Source: Paracoccus sp. SMMA_5_TC (lineage in GTDB: Bacteria; Pseudomonadota; Alphaproteobacteria; Rhodobacterales; Rhodobacteraceae). From it: a stretch of 64,000 nt of DNA. A model generated the notes under the pieces. The model saw only the letters and a program-made list of their open reading frames with translations, was not told where the DNA came from and made no database searches. The stretch is from the NCBI RefSeq assembly GCF_009696685.2, contig NZ_CP102355.1:1083001-1147000 (forward strand). Reading direction: 5' to 3'. Positions 56,781 to 64,000 of this stretch are shown piece after piece (the stretch's first letter is position 1; each line of letters begins with the position of its first letter). The translations under genes and the position numbers were made by a program.

Positions 56781-57493
56781 ACCCAGTTGCCGACGCGGCG
56801 GGTGGCGCTGTTGCCGACGATGACCAGCGTGCGCATGTCGGCCATTTCGGGCCGGGCCTCGGCCAGGGTGGTGGTGAGGATGGTTTCATCGGGGGTGGAA
56901 ACGGCGCGGGCAAAGCTGATCAACCGACCGGGGCCGCAGCTTTCGCGCAGGATCTCCAGCGCGCTGGCAAAGCCCTCCGGCCGCGCGCGCGATCGCGGAT
57001 TGTAAAGCGCCATGGCGAAATCGGCGCTGGCCGCCAGCCGCAGCCGCCGTTCGATCAGCGCCCATGGCTTCAGATTGTCCGACAGGTTGATGGCGCAGAA
57101 GTCATGGCCCAGCGGCGCGCCCAGCCGCGCGGCCGCCGCCAGCATGGCGGTGATGCCGGGCAGGATGCGGATATCGGGCGCGACAGATGGGGTGGGGCCG
57201 GCCTCCAGCGCCTCGAACAGGGCGGCGGCCATGGCGAACACCCCCGGATCGCCCGAGGATACCACCACCACCCGCCGTCCCGCCCGGGCCATATCCAGCG
57301 CCTGGGCGGCGCGGGCCAGCTCGACCCGGTTGTCCGAGCCGTGCAGCATCAGTCCCGGCCGCGGCGCGATGCGCGCGACATAGGGGAAATATCCGACCAC
57401 ATCGGTGGCCTCTTGCAGGGTGCGCTGCACCTCGGGGGTAATCAGATCGGCCGCGCCGGGCCCCAGGCCGGCGACGGCGACCCAGCCGCTCAT
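56756..57493 (-). CDS. cobJ: Precorrin-3B C17-methyltransferase
   Basis: A 245-residue ring-contracting methylase. It has [71 protein letters not shown] and ALYNPRSRARP, which are CobJ/CbiH hallmarks. It overlaps cobI by four bases and, tail to tail, cobK by 25. Confidence 0.95.
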   Translation of the reverse strand: MSGWVAVAGLGPGAADLITPEVQRTLQEATDVVGYFPYVARIAPRPGLMLHGSDNRVELARAAQALDMARAGRRVVVVSSGDPGVFAMAAALFEALEAGPTPSVAPDIRILPGITAMLAAAARLGAPLGHDFCAINLSDNLKPWALIERRLRLAASADFAMALYNPRSRARPEGFASALEILRESCGPGRLISFARAVSTPDETILTTTLAEARPEMADMRTLVIVGNSATRRVGNWVYSPRSAT

Positions 57494-58239
57494 TGCGCGG
57501 CCTCGCTCAGGGGGCGGCGGCCGTGGCCATGGACCAGCACCGTGGCGAAATAGGGGCAGGAATGCAGATCGGCCTGCGACAGCCGCAGCAGGCGCTGGTT
57601 CGGCATGGTGCCACGCTCGACCAGCCAGGCGTCGCCCAGCCGGCCGGCGGCGGCCAGCGCGCGGGCGATCTTGGGCAGGTTGCGGCCGGTCTTCATCACC
57701 ACCACCGCATCGGCGGCGGCGATATGGCGGGTCAGGTCGGCCTCGGGCAGGGTGCCCATCAGCACGGTCATGGCATCGTCGCCCCAGGTCATCGGCTGGC
57801 CCAGCGCGTTCCAGCAGCCGGTCATGCCGGGGATGCCGGGGATCACCTCGACCCGGGCGCGGCCCTGCAGCCGGCTGTGCAGATGCATGAACGAGCCATA
57901 GAACAGCGGGTCGCCCTCGCACAGCACCACGATGTCGCCGGCTTGGGCCAGGTCGATCAGACGCGCGCTCCAGTCGTCGTAAAAAGCCGACAGCAGGCGG
58001 TTGTATTCGGGGCTGGCAAAGGGGATTTCCACCGTGACGGGGTATTCCATCGCATGTTCGATCACATCCGGCGCCAGCAGTGGCGCGACGATGCGCCGGG
58101 CCTGGCCGGGGCGGCCGCGCTTGCGGAAATAGGCGATCTGGCGGGCGGCGCGAATGGCGCGATCGGCCCGGACCGAGATCAGGTCCGGATCGCCGGGGCC
58201 AAGACCCGCGCAGATGATCGTGCCGGGGGGCTGGGGCAT
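57490..58239 (-). CDS. cobI: Precorrin-2 C20-methyltransferase
   Basis: A 249-residue methylase that commits precorrin-2 to cobalamin. It has ICAGLGPGDPDLISVRA, VVLCEGDPLFYGSFMHLHSRL, VIPGIPGMTGCWNALG and VVMKTGRNLPKIARAL. It starts two bases after cobH and overlaps cobJ by four. Confidence 0.95.
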   Translation of the reverse strand: MPQPPGTIICAGLGPGDPDLISVRADRAIRAARQIAYFRKRGRPGQARRIVAPLLAPDVIEHAMEYPVTVEIPFASPEYNRLLSAFYDDWSARLIDLAQAGDIVVLCEGDPLFYGSFMHLHSRLQGRARVEVIPGIPGMTGCWNALGQPMTWGDDAMTVLMGTLPEADLTRHIAAADAVVVMKTGRNLPKIARALAAAGRLGDAWLVERGTMPNQRLLRLSQADLHSCPYFATVLVHGHGRRPLSEAAQ

Positions 58240-58241
58240 GC

Positions 58242-58871
58242 TTACTCCTTGCGGCTGGCCAGGGCGTTGACGGCGGCGACGGTGACGGCCGATCCGCCCA
58301 GCCGTCCCCGCACGATCAGCGCGGGCGCGGGCAGGTCGTCCATCAGCGCCTGTTTCGATTCGGCTGCGCCGACAAAGCCGACCGGGCAGCCGATGATGGC
58401 GGCGGGGCGCGGGCAGCCGGGGTCGCGCAGCATGTTCAGCAGGTGAAACAGCGCCGTCGGCGCATTGCCGATGGCGACCACCGCCCCTTGCAGATGCGGC
58501 CGCCACAGTTCCAGCGCGGCGGCGCTGCGGGTGTTGCCCATGCGCGCCGCCAGATCTGGGACGCGCGGATCGTGCAGGGTGCAGATCACAGGGTTGTCGG
58601 CCGGCAGCCGGGCGCGGGTGATGCCCTCGCTGACCATGCGCGCGTCGCACAGGATCGGCGCGCCACCCTGCAGCGCCGCGCGCGCCGTCGCCGCCATGCC
58701 GGGGGAAAAGCGGATGTCGCGTTCCAGCCCCACCAGGCCGGCGGCGTGGATCATCCGCACCGCCACCGGTTCCTCATCCGCGTCAAAGCCGGCCAGCGCG
58801 GCCTCGGCCCGGATGATGGCAAAGGATTGCGCATAGATCGCCGCGCCGTCGGTTTCATAGTGATGCATCAT
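58242..58871 (-). CDS. cobH: Precorrin-8X methylmutase
   Basis: A 209-residue isomerase that moves the C11 methyl to C12, giving hydrogenobyrinic acid. It has AVRMIHAAGLVGLERDIRF with the catalytic His, GAPILCDARMVSEGITR and AIIGCPVGFVGAAESK. It overlaps cobG by 17 bases. The start may be either of two adjacent ATGs. Confidence 0.95.
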   Translation of the reverse strand: MMHHYETDGAAIYAQSFAIIRAEAALAGFDADEEPVAVRMIHAAGLVGLERDIRFSPGMAATARAALQGGAPILCDARMVSEGITRARLPADNPVICTLHDPRVPDLAARMGNTRSAAALELWRPHLQGAVVAIGNAPTALFHLLNMLRDPGCPRPAAIIGCPVGFVGAAESKQALMDDLPAPALIVRGRLGGSAVTVAAVNALASRKE

Positions 58872-59994
58872 CTGCGCTCTGCTGTCGGATCAGATTGGTC
58901 AGGGCGGCCGGGTCCAGATCCCGGCGGCAAGGTGGATCGCCGGCGCGGCCGCGGCGGATCAGGTCATAGCGGCCGGGCGCGGTCGCCACCAGCGTCAGGT
59001 CGCAGGCGGCGGGCTGGGCGCAACCCTTGGCGCAACCGCTGACATGCAGGCTGCCAGGTGCCAGTGGCGCCAGCGCCCGCGCAAGGTCGCGGGTGGTGCC
59101 CCTGGCCTGCGGGCAGCCGGGCGCACCGGTGCAGGCATGGCTGCGCAGCAGCGGATCGCCGGGGGCCTCGATGGCCCCCAATATCCGGGCCCCCGCCTCG
59201 GCACCGCCCTCGATCAGCAGCATCCGCCACGGGGTCAGGCGCAGCGGCGCGGCGATCGCCGCCAGCTGTGCGGCGGTGATCTGACCGAAGGCAAAGCCCA
59301 GCAACCGGCCCTGCGGCAGCGCCCCGGGCTGGGGTCTGGGTCCGGCCTGCGGCGGAGGGCCGGGCCGCGCACCGGGCGGGCGGGGGGCGCGCGCGGCCAG
59401 ATCGCGCATCCTGCCCCGACGCGTCCCGTTGCGGGTGATGAACCAGCGCGCCAGTGCCAGCGCCTCGGCCACCGGGTCGGCGCCGGCCAGATGCCAGTCG
59501 GCGCCGTCGGGGTGAACGGTCCAGCCCAGGTCCCGGGGGATCAGCCGGATGTCGGCCGGCGCCTCGGCCAGCAGCGGTGGTGCCAGATCGACGGCAAAGC
59601 CGAATTTCCCCGGCAGATCGGGGGCGTCGCCGGCGGCCAGCCGCCGCGACAGCTCCGCCGCCAGCCGCCAGGCCGGACCACCCGGGGCGGCGAAAGGGTT
59701 CAGCAGCACATTGCGCCGCGCCTCGGCGGCGGGGCTGTCGTCCAGCAGTCCCAGCCCGCCCAGGGTGGCGATGGCCAGGGCATGGCCTTGGGCGTCCAGG
59801 CCGCGCAGCTGCAGATGCGCCCGCTGGGTCAGGTCGATCAGCCCATTGCCCAGCCGCGCCGAAACCTCGGCAATGGCCCGGACCTGCGCCGGCAGCAGCC
59901 GGCCGTTCGGCGGCCGGATGCGCAGGATCAGCCCGTCGCCCGATTGCATCGGCCGCAGCGCGCCGGGACACCAGCCCTTGATCTCGAAGCTCAT
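58855..59994 (-). CDS. cobG: Precorrin-3B synthase
   Basis: A 379-residue nitrite/sulfite-reductase-like iron-sulfur enzyme that uses O2 to form precorrin-3B, defining the aerobic pathway. The four cluster cysteines are in CTGAPGC and SGCAKGC. It also has RPPNGRLLPAQVRAIAEVS and RAHLQLRGLD. The middle has a Pro/Arg-rich linker near residue 215. It overlaps cobN by four bases and cobH by 17. Confidence 0.92.
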   Translation of the reverse strand: MSFEIKGWCPGALRPMQSGDGLILRIRPPNGRLLPAQVRAIAEVSARLGNGLIDLTQRAHLQLRGLDAQGHALAIATLGGLGLLDDSPAAEARRNVLLNPFAAPGGPAWRLAAELSRRLAAGDAPDLPGKFGFAVDLAPPLLAEAPADIRLIPRDLGWTVHPDGADWHLAGADPVAEALALARWFITRNGTRRGRMRDLAARAPRPPGARPGPPPQAGPRPQPGALPQGRLLGFAFGQITAAQLAAIAAPLRLTPWRMLLIEGGAEAGARILGAIEAPGDPLLRSHACTGAPGCPQARGTTRDLARALAPLAPGSLHVSGCAKGCAQPAACDLTLVATAPGRYDLIRRGRAGDPPCRRDLDPAALTNLIRQQSADDASL

Positions 59995-62900
59995 GCGCCC
60001 ACCTCGGCCAGGATCGAGTTTCGCCGCGACACCCACAGGCCGCTGTCCAGCAGCCGCGCGAAGAGGTTCCGCATCGCCGCCAGCGCGGCGGGGTTTTCCC
60101 GGGCCATGAAATCGACCAGATCGGGCCGGCCCAGGGTGGCGTCGTGGTAAAGATCGAACAGATGTCCCGGCACCACCCCGGCCAGTTGTGCAAAGGCCGC
60201 CAGATGCTCAAGCGTCGCCGCGATTTCCGCCGCGCCGCGATAGCCATGGCGCATCATGCCGTCGGCCCAGGCCGGGTTGGCGGCGCGGGCGCGCAGGACG
60301 CGGGCGATTTCCTCGGTCAGGCTGCGGGCACGCGGGGCCTCGGGGCGGGTGGCGTCCAGATGATACAGCGCCGGGACGGGGGCACCGATCCGGGCCATGG
60401 CGGCGGCGAATCCGGCCTCGTGCCCGGCATAATCGGCGGCCAGCAGCAGATCGCTTTCCGGCAGGTCCTGGGCGTGGACAAAGGCATCCGCCGCCGCCAG
60501 CCTGGCTTGCAGCGCCTGCGGACGATGGCGGATGACGCCGTCTGCGCCGATGGCATGGGCCGATGCCGCCAGCCAAGCCTCGCCCGCGGCTAGCCGCGCC
60601 TCGGCCGTCAGCTCGGCACAGGGATCGGCCATCGCCAGGCCGAAGCGGCCCGGCGCCGGGCCAAAGACCCGCGGCGCCAGCGTCAGATAGGGGTTGTCGG
60701 CCGGGGTTTCCGCGCGCCGGGCCAGCATCGCTGCGCCCATTTCAAACAGCTGCGCAAGGCCGGGGAACACATCCCTAAACAGCCCCGAGACCCGCAGCGT
60801 GACGTCGATGCGCGGCCGGCCCAGTTCCGCCAGCGGCAGGATTTCCACCCCGGTCACGCGCCCGGTCGCCTCATCCCAGCGCGGCGCCATCCCGGCGAGG
60901 TGCAGCGCCATCGCGAAATCCTCGGCCGCGGTGCGCATGGTGGCGCTGCCCCACAGATCGACGACAAGGCCGCGCGGCCAGTCGCCGTGGTCCTGCAGAT
61001 GCCGGCGCAGAAGTTCCTCGGCCAGGCGGATGCCCTGGGCATGGGCGTTGCGGGTGGGCACGGCGCGCGGATCGACGGTATAAAGGTTGCGCCCCGTGGG
61101 CAGGACATCGAGCCGCCCCCGCGCCGGCGAGCCCGAGGGCCCGGGCGCCACCCGCCGCCCGGTCAGCGCCCGATCCAGCCCCTCGGCCTCGCCCGGGGCC
61201 GTGCCATAGACATGCAGCCCGTCGCCGAAGCGGCTGTCCTTGAGATCGCACAGGAAGCGATCGATCCGCGGGATCGCCTCGGCCGGGGCGGCATCGGCGG
61301 GCAGGCCCAGATCGGCCTCGACCCCGGCGGCGCGGGCCTCGTCGCGGATGGCCAGCACCAGCCGGTCGCGCCGCCGCGGGTCCAGCCCGTCGGCGGTCGA
61401 ATATTCGTCTAGCAGCCGTTCCAGATGCGCCAGGTTGGCGGGCAGCGCGCTGGTCCGCAGCGGCGGCGGCAGATGGCCCAGTGTCACCGCCGACAGCCGG
61501 CGCTTGGCCTGGGCGGCCTCGCCGGGGTCGTTGACGATGAAGGGATAGACCATCGGCAGATCGCCCAGCAGCGCCTGTGGCCAGCACTGCTCCGACAGTG
61601 CCACCGACTTGCCCGGCAGCCATTCCAGCGTGCCATGCGCGCCCATATGCACGATGACATCGGCCTGCCGGCGCAGCCACAGGTAAAAGGCCACATAACC
61701 GTGGCACGGCACCCGCGTCAGGTCGTGATAATCCTGGGCCCGGCGGTCGGCCTGCCCGCGTTCGGGTTGCAGCGCCACCAGGGCGTCGCCACAGGCGATT
61801 GCTGCAAAGCCGAAGCCCGCCGGGTCGGGCTCGCCCCAGGCCGCGAACAGCTGCGCCCGCAGCGCCGCCGGCAGATCCTCCAGCGCCGCGAGGTAATCGG
61901 CCAGCGGCCAGTGCAGCCGCGCGCTTTCCAGCTGTCGGCCCAGGCCCTGGTGGTCGATCCCCAGCATCGCCCCGGCCGAGGCCAGCGCATCGAGGCCGAC
62001 GGCATGGGCCAGTTGATGGCTTTTCCCCGGATAGGTCGACAGCACCACCGCCCGCCGCAAGGGTGCCTCGCCCGCTTCGGTTGCCGCCCGGGCCAGCCGG
62101 TGCCAGGCGCGGATGCGGCCGACGGCGCGGGTAATGGCGGCATGGTCGGGGGCGTGGATCTGGCGGGCGAATTGCAGCGCCGGGTCGCGATCCTGCGCGG
62201 CCTTGAAGCTGATCGCGCCCAGAAAGATGCGGCCATCGACCTCGGGCAAGACCACATGCATGGCCAGATCGGCGGCAGAGAGGCCGCGCTCCTCTGCCTG
62301 CCACAGCGCGCGGGGCGCGGTGGCCATCGCCATCTGGAACACCGGGCAATCGGCGCCGTCAAAGGGGGTGGCCCCGGCATCGTCGCGGGCCGAAAAGGCG
62401 GTCAGGTTGACCACCGCCGCCAGACCCGGCAAATGCGGTGCCAGCCACCGGCCCAACCCCGGCTGGCGCAGCGAGGGCGCGAACGCCCCGGTCGCGGCAA
62501 AGCCCGCCGCCCGCAGCGCCGCGATCAGCGCATCGACCGGCGCCATGTCGGCCGCCGCCAGATAGCTGCGGTAGAAGCTGACCAGCACCGGACGCGCTCC
62601 CGGCAGTGGCGCCGCGATCACCCCCCGTTCGGGGTCGTAAAAACCATGCGACGGCAGTTCGGCCTGCCCGATCACCTCGGGCGCCTGCAACCCTGCGGCG
62701 CGGGCCAGTTCCGTCAGCGCCATCTGCGCGGCCACGGCGCCGCCCTGATCGCACAGCTGCGTCAGCCGCCTCAGCTGCGCGACCGGCAGCGTCGACAGCC
62801 GGTCCAGCGCCGGGTCGGGGCGGCCGTCGCCCGGCAGCAGCGCCAGCGCGATGCCGCGACGGCGGGCCAGATCCTGCAGACTGGCGACGCCATAGGGCCA

Positions 62901-63176
62901 ATAGCTTTCGCCGCCGATCAATCGCACCAGCACCGCCCGCGCGCCGGCCAGCGTGGTGTCGCAATACTGATCCACCGAAACCGGGTGCCGCAGCGCCGCC
63001 AGATTGCACAGCCGCAGCGCGGGCAGCTGGCCCCCGGCGCGATGCCAGCCGGCGGCAAAGGCGCCAAGGTCGCTGTCGGAAAATGACAGCACCACCAGAT
63101 CGGCCGGATCCTGGCCGGGGTCGGTCGGCACCTCCAGCTCTTCCAGACCCTGGGTGTCGCGGAACACCACATGCAT
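59991..63176 (-). CDS. cobN: Cobaltochelatase large subunit CobN
   Basis: A 1061-residue CobN/BchH-family protein that inserts Co2+ into hydrogenobyrinic acid a,c-diamide with CobS and CobT, which are not in this window. Landmarks are VLSTYPGKSHQLAHAVGLD, HMGAHGTLEWLPGKSVAL, HVYGTAPGEAEGLDRAL and RGLVVDLWGSATMRTA. It is somewhat shorter than the classical ~1275-residue CobN, but no frame break is visible. ATG 63176 follows 20 bases after cobW. Confidence 0.94.
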   Translation of the reverse strand: MHVVFRDTQGLEELEVPTDPGQDPADLVVLSFSDSDLGAFAAGWHRAGGQLPALRLCNLAALRHPVSVDQYCDTTLAGARAVLVRLIGGESYWPYGVASLQDLARRRGIALALLPGDGRPDPALDRLSTLPVAQLRRLTQLCDQGGAVAAQMALTELARAAGLQAPEVIGQAELPSHGFYDPERGVIAAPLPGARPVLVSFYRSYLAAADMAPVDALIAALRAAGFAATGAFAPSLRQPGLGRWLAPHLPGLAAVVNLTAFSARDDAGATPFDGADCPVFQMAMATAPRALWQAEERGLSAADLAMHVVLPEVDGRIFLGAISFKAAQDRDPALQFARQIHAPDHAAITRAVGRIRAWHRLARAATEAGEAPLRRAVVLSTYPGKSHQLAHAVGLDALASAGAMLGIDHQGLGRQLESARLHWPLADYLAALEDLPAALRAQLFAAWGEPDPAGFGFAAIACGDALVALQPERGQADRRAQDYHDLTRVPCHGYVAFYLWLRRQADVIVHMGAHGTLEWLPGKSVALSEQCWPQALLGDLPMVYPFIVNDPGEAAQAKRRLSAVTLGHLPPPLRTSALPANLAHLERLLDEYSTADGLDPRRRDRLVLAIRDEARAAGVEADLGLPADAAPAEAIPRIDRFLCDLKDSRFGDGLHVYGTAPGEAEGLDRALTGRRVAPGPSGSPARGRLDVLPTGRNLYTVDPRAVPTRNAHAQGIRLAEELLRRHLQDHGDWPRGLVVDLWGSATMRTAAEDFAMALHLAGMAPRWDEATGRVTGVEILPLAELGRPRIDVTLRVSGLFRDVFPGLAQLFEMGAAMLARRAETPADNPYLTLAPRVFGPAPGRFGLAMADPCAELTAEARLAAGEAWLAASAHAIGADGVIRHRPQALQARLAAADAFVHAQDLPESDLLLAADYAGHEAGFAAAMARIGAPVPALYHLDATRPEAPRARSLTEEIARVLRARAANPAWADGMMRHGYRGAAEIAATLEHLAAFAQLAGVVPGHLFDLYHDATLGRPDLVDFMARENPAALAAMRNLFARLLDSGLWVSRRNSILAEVGA

Positions 63177-63196
63177 GATGGAACGGCCCCGCCCGC

Positions 63197-64000
63197 TCAG
63201 CCGGTCAGCGCGGCGCGGATCGCGACCGGGTCGATCGCGTCATGTTCGGCGATCACCACCAGCCGCGAGCGGCGCGGTTGGTCGCCCCATGGACGGTCGT
63301 ATTGATGGCGCACCCTTTCCCCCACCGCCTGCACCAGAAGCCGCAGCGGCTTGCCGGCCACCGCCACATGGCCCTTGACCCGCAGGATGTCGCGTTCGCG
63401 CGCCAGCCGCTGCAGGCGTGCGGCCAGATCGGCCGGATCGGCGATTTCGGGCAGGTCGATCACCACGCTGTCGAAATCCTCGTGTTCGTGATCGTCGGCG
63501 CCGTCGTGATGGCTGGGGCGCGCGTCCAGGTCATCCTCGGCCGCGGCGCCCAGACCCAGGATCAGCCGCGGATCGATGACGCCATCGGTCATCGCCAGCA
63601 TCGGCAGCGCCCGCGGCGCCTCGGCGGCGATGGCGGCACGGGCGGCGGCCAGCCCCTCGGGGCCTGCCAGATCGGCCTTGGACAGCAACACGATGTCGGC
63701 GCAGGCGATCTGATCCTCGAACACCTCGGCCAGCGGGGTGTCGTGGTCCAGCCCCGGATCGGCGGCGCGCTGGCGGGCGACGGCCTCGGGGTCGGGGGCA
63801 AAGCGGCCGGCCGCCACCGCCTCGGCATCGGCCAGGGCGACGACGCCGTCCACGGTGATGCGCGAGCGGATCGCCGGCCAGTCGAAGGCCTTGAGCAGCG
63901 GCTTGGGCAGCGCCAGCCCCGAGGTCTCGATCAGGATGTGATCGGGCCGCACCGGCAGCGCCATCAGCTTTTCAAGTGTGGGGATGAAGTCGTCGGCGAC
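63197..64000 (-). CDS. cobW: CobW-type GTPase metallochaperone (partial)
   Basis: The frame enters from the right edge (first visible residues VADDFIPTLEKLMALP); the P-loop is outside the window. Visible motifs are the COG0523 block ILIETSGLALPKPLL, the guanine-specificity motif LLSKADL, a histidine/acid-rich loop (HHDGADDHEHED) likely to bind metal, and the C-terminal domain with RVKGHVAVAGKPLRL. CobW proteins deliver cobalt to the chelatase. It precedes cobN, and any B12 riboswitch would lie upstream, outside the window. Confidence 0.9.
   Translation of the reverse strand, partial: VADDFIPTLEKLMALPVRPDHILIETSGLALPKPLLKAFDWPAIRSRITVDGVVALADAEAVAAGRFAPDPEAVARQRAADPGLDHDTPLAEVFEDQIACADIVLLSKADLAGPEGLAAARAAIAAEAPRALPMLAMTDGVIDPRLILGLGAAAEDDLDARPSHHDGADDHEHEDFDSVVIDLPEIADPADLAARLQRLARERDILRVKGHVAVAGKPLRLLVQAVGERVRHQYDRPWGDQPRRSRLVVIAEHDAIDPVAIRAALTG

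Noticed and set aside
59991..63176. CobN as a truncated pseudogene because it is about 200 residues shorter than the classical protein
   Set aside because: The N- and C-terminal family regions and the central motifs are all present in one frame, so it is more likely a compact natural variant.

Overview
The window is GC-rich chromosomal DNA from an alphaproteobacterium of the order Rhodobacterales. A Paracoccus-like organism is the best guess. This rests on synteny and gene content: the rnd-kdsD-lptCAB-hpf-ptsN run, the PetP/PetR-type MarR and response-regulator pair beside ilvE, secA divergent from a parvulin isomerase followed by argJ and mutT, rimP-nusA-ylxR-infB, and an aerobic (late cobalt insertion) cobalamin cluster. 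No tRNA, rRNA, CRISPR array, transposase or integrase was recognised. Both ends cut genes: an MprF-type flippase domain on the left and cobW on the right.

Region 1 (1-13.5 kb) is accessory. It holds a RES-Xre toxin-antitoxin pair whose promoter is overlapped by two inverted repeats, then a ribitol uptake and catabolism operon on the minus strand. That operon encodes a binding protein, an ATPase, a permease fused in frame to ribitol 2-dehydrogenase, and a D-ribulokinase-like FGGY kinase, with a divergent LacI regulator. Next come a RutA-like flavin monooxygenase with a divergent winged-helix regulator, a cold-shock protein, a Tat-exported MBL-fold protein that has lost most metal ligands, and a divergent LysR regulator.

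Region 2 (13.5-23 kb) has a TonB-dependent receptor, then the envelope operon (RNase D, KdsD, LptC, LptA, LptB), the hibernation factor HPF, PtsN, a 63-residue orphan protein, ilvE, and the MarR/OmpR-type regulators.

Region 3 (23-45 kb) is mostly housekeeping: secA, a parvulin-type isomerase, argJ with an N-terminal extension, mutT, a 42-residue small protein, a decayed chaC gene in an otherwise empty 1.3-kb stretch, the infB operon, tspO and proline iminopeptidase, ubiG, a MarR-nitrilase-grxC run, comF, a degenerate methyltransferase-like protein, hemH, an L,D-transpeptidase and a CAP-domain lipoprotein.

Region 4 (44-51.3 kb) carries etfBA, a PduO-type cobalamin adenosyltransferase, a HIG1-like twin-helix protein, an SDR, parC, a small secreted protein and a cytochrome c'/cytochrome b561 pair.

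Region 5 (51.3-64 kb) is the cobalamin cluster, transcribed leftward: cobW, N, G, H, I, J, L, E, M, B, F and a hypothetical gene, with most junctions overlapping. cobK lies inside it on the opposite strand. Its start codon overlaps that of cobL and its 3' end overlaps cobJ, a layout that suggests a non-contiguous operon. The most unusual features are this cobK inversion, the permease-dehydrogenase fusion, the chaC remnant and the ligand-poor MBL protein.
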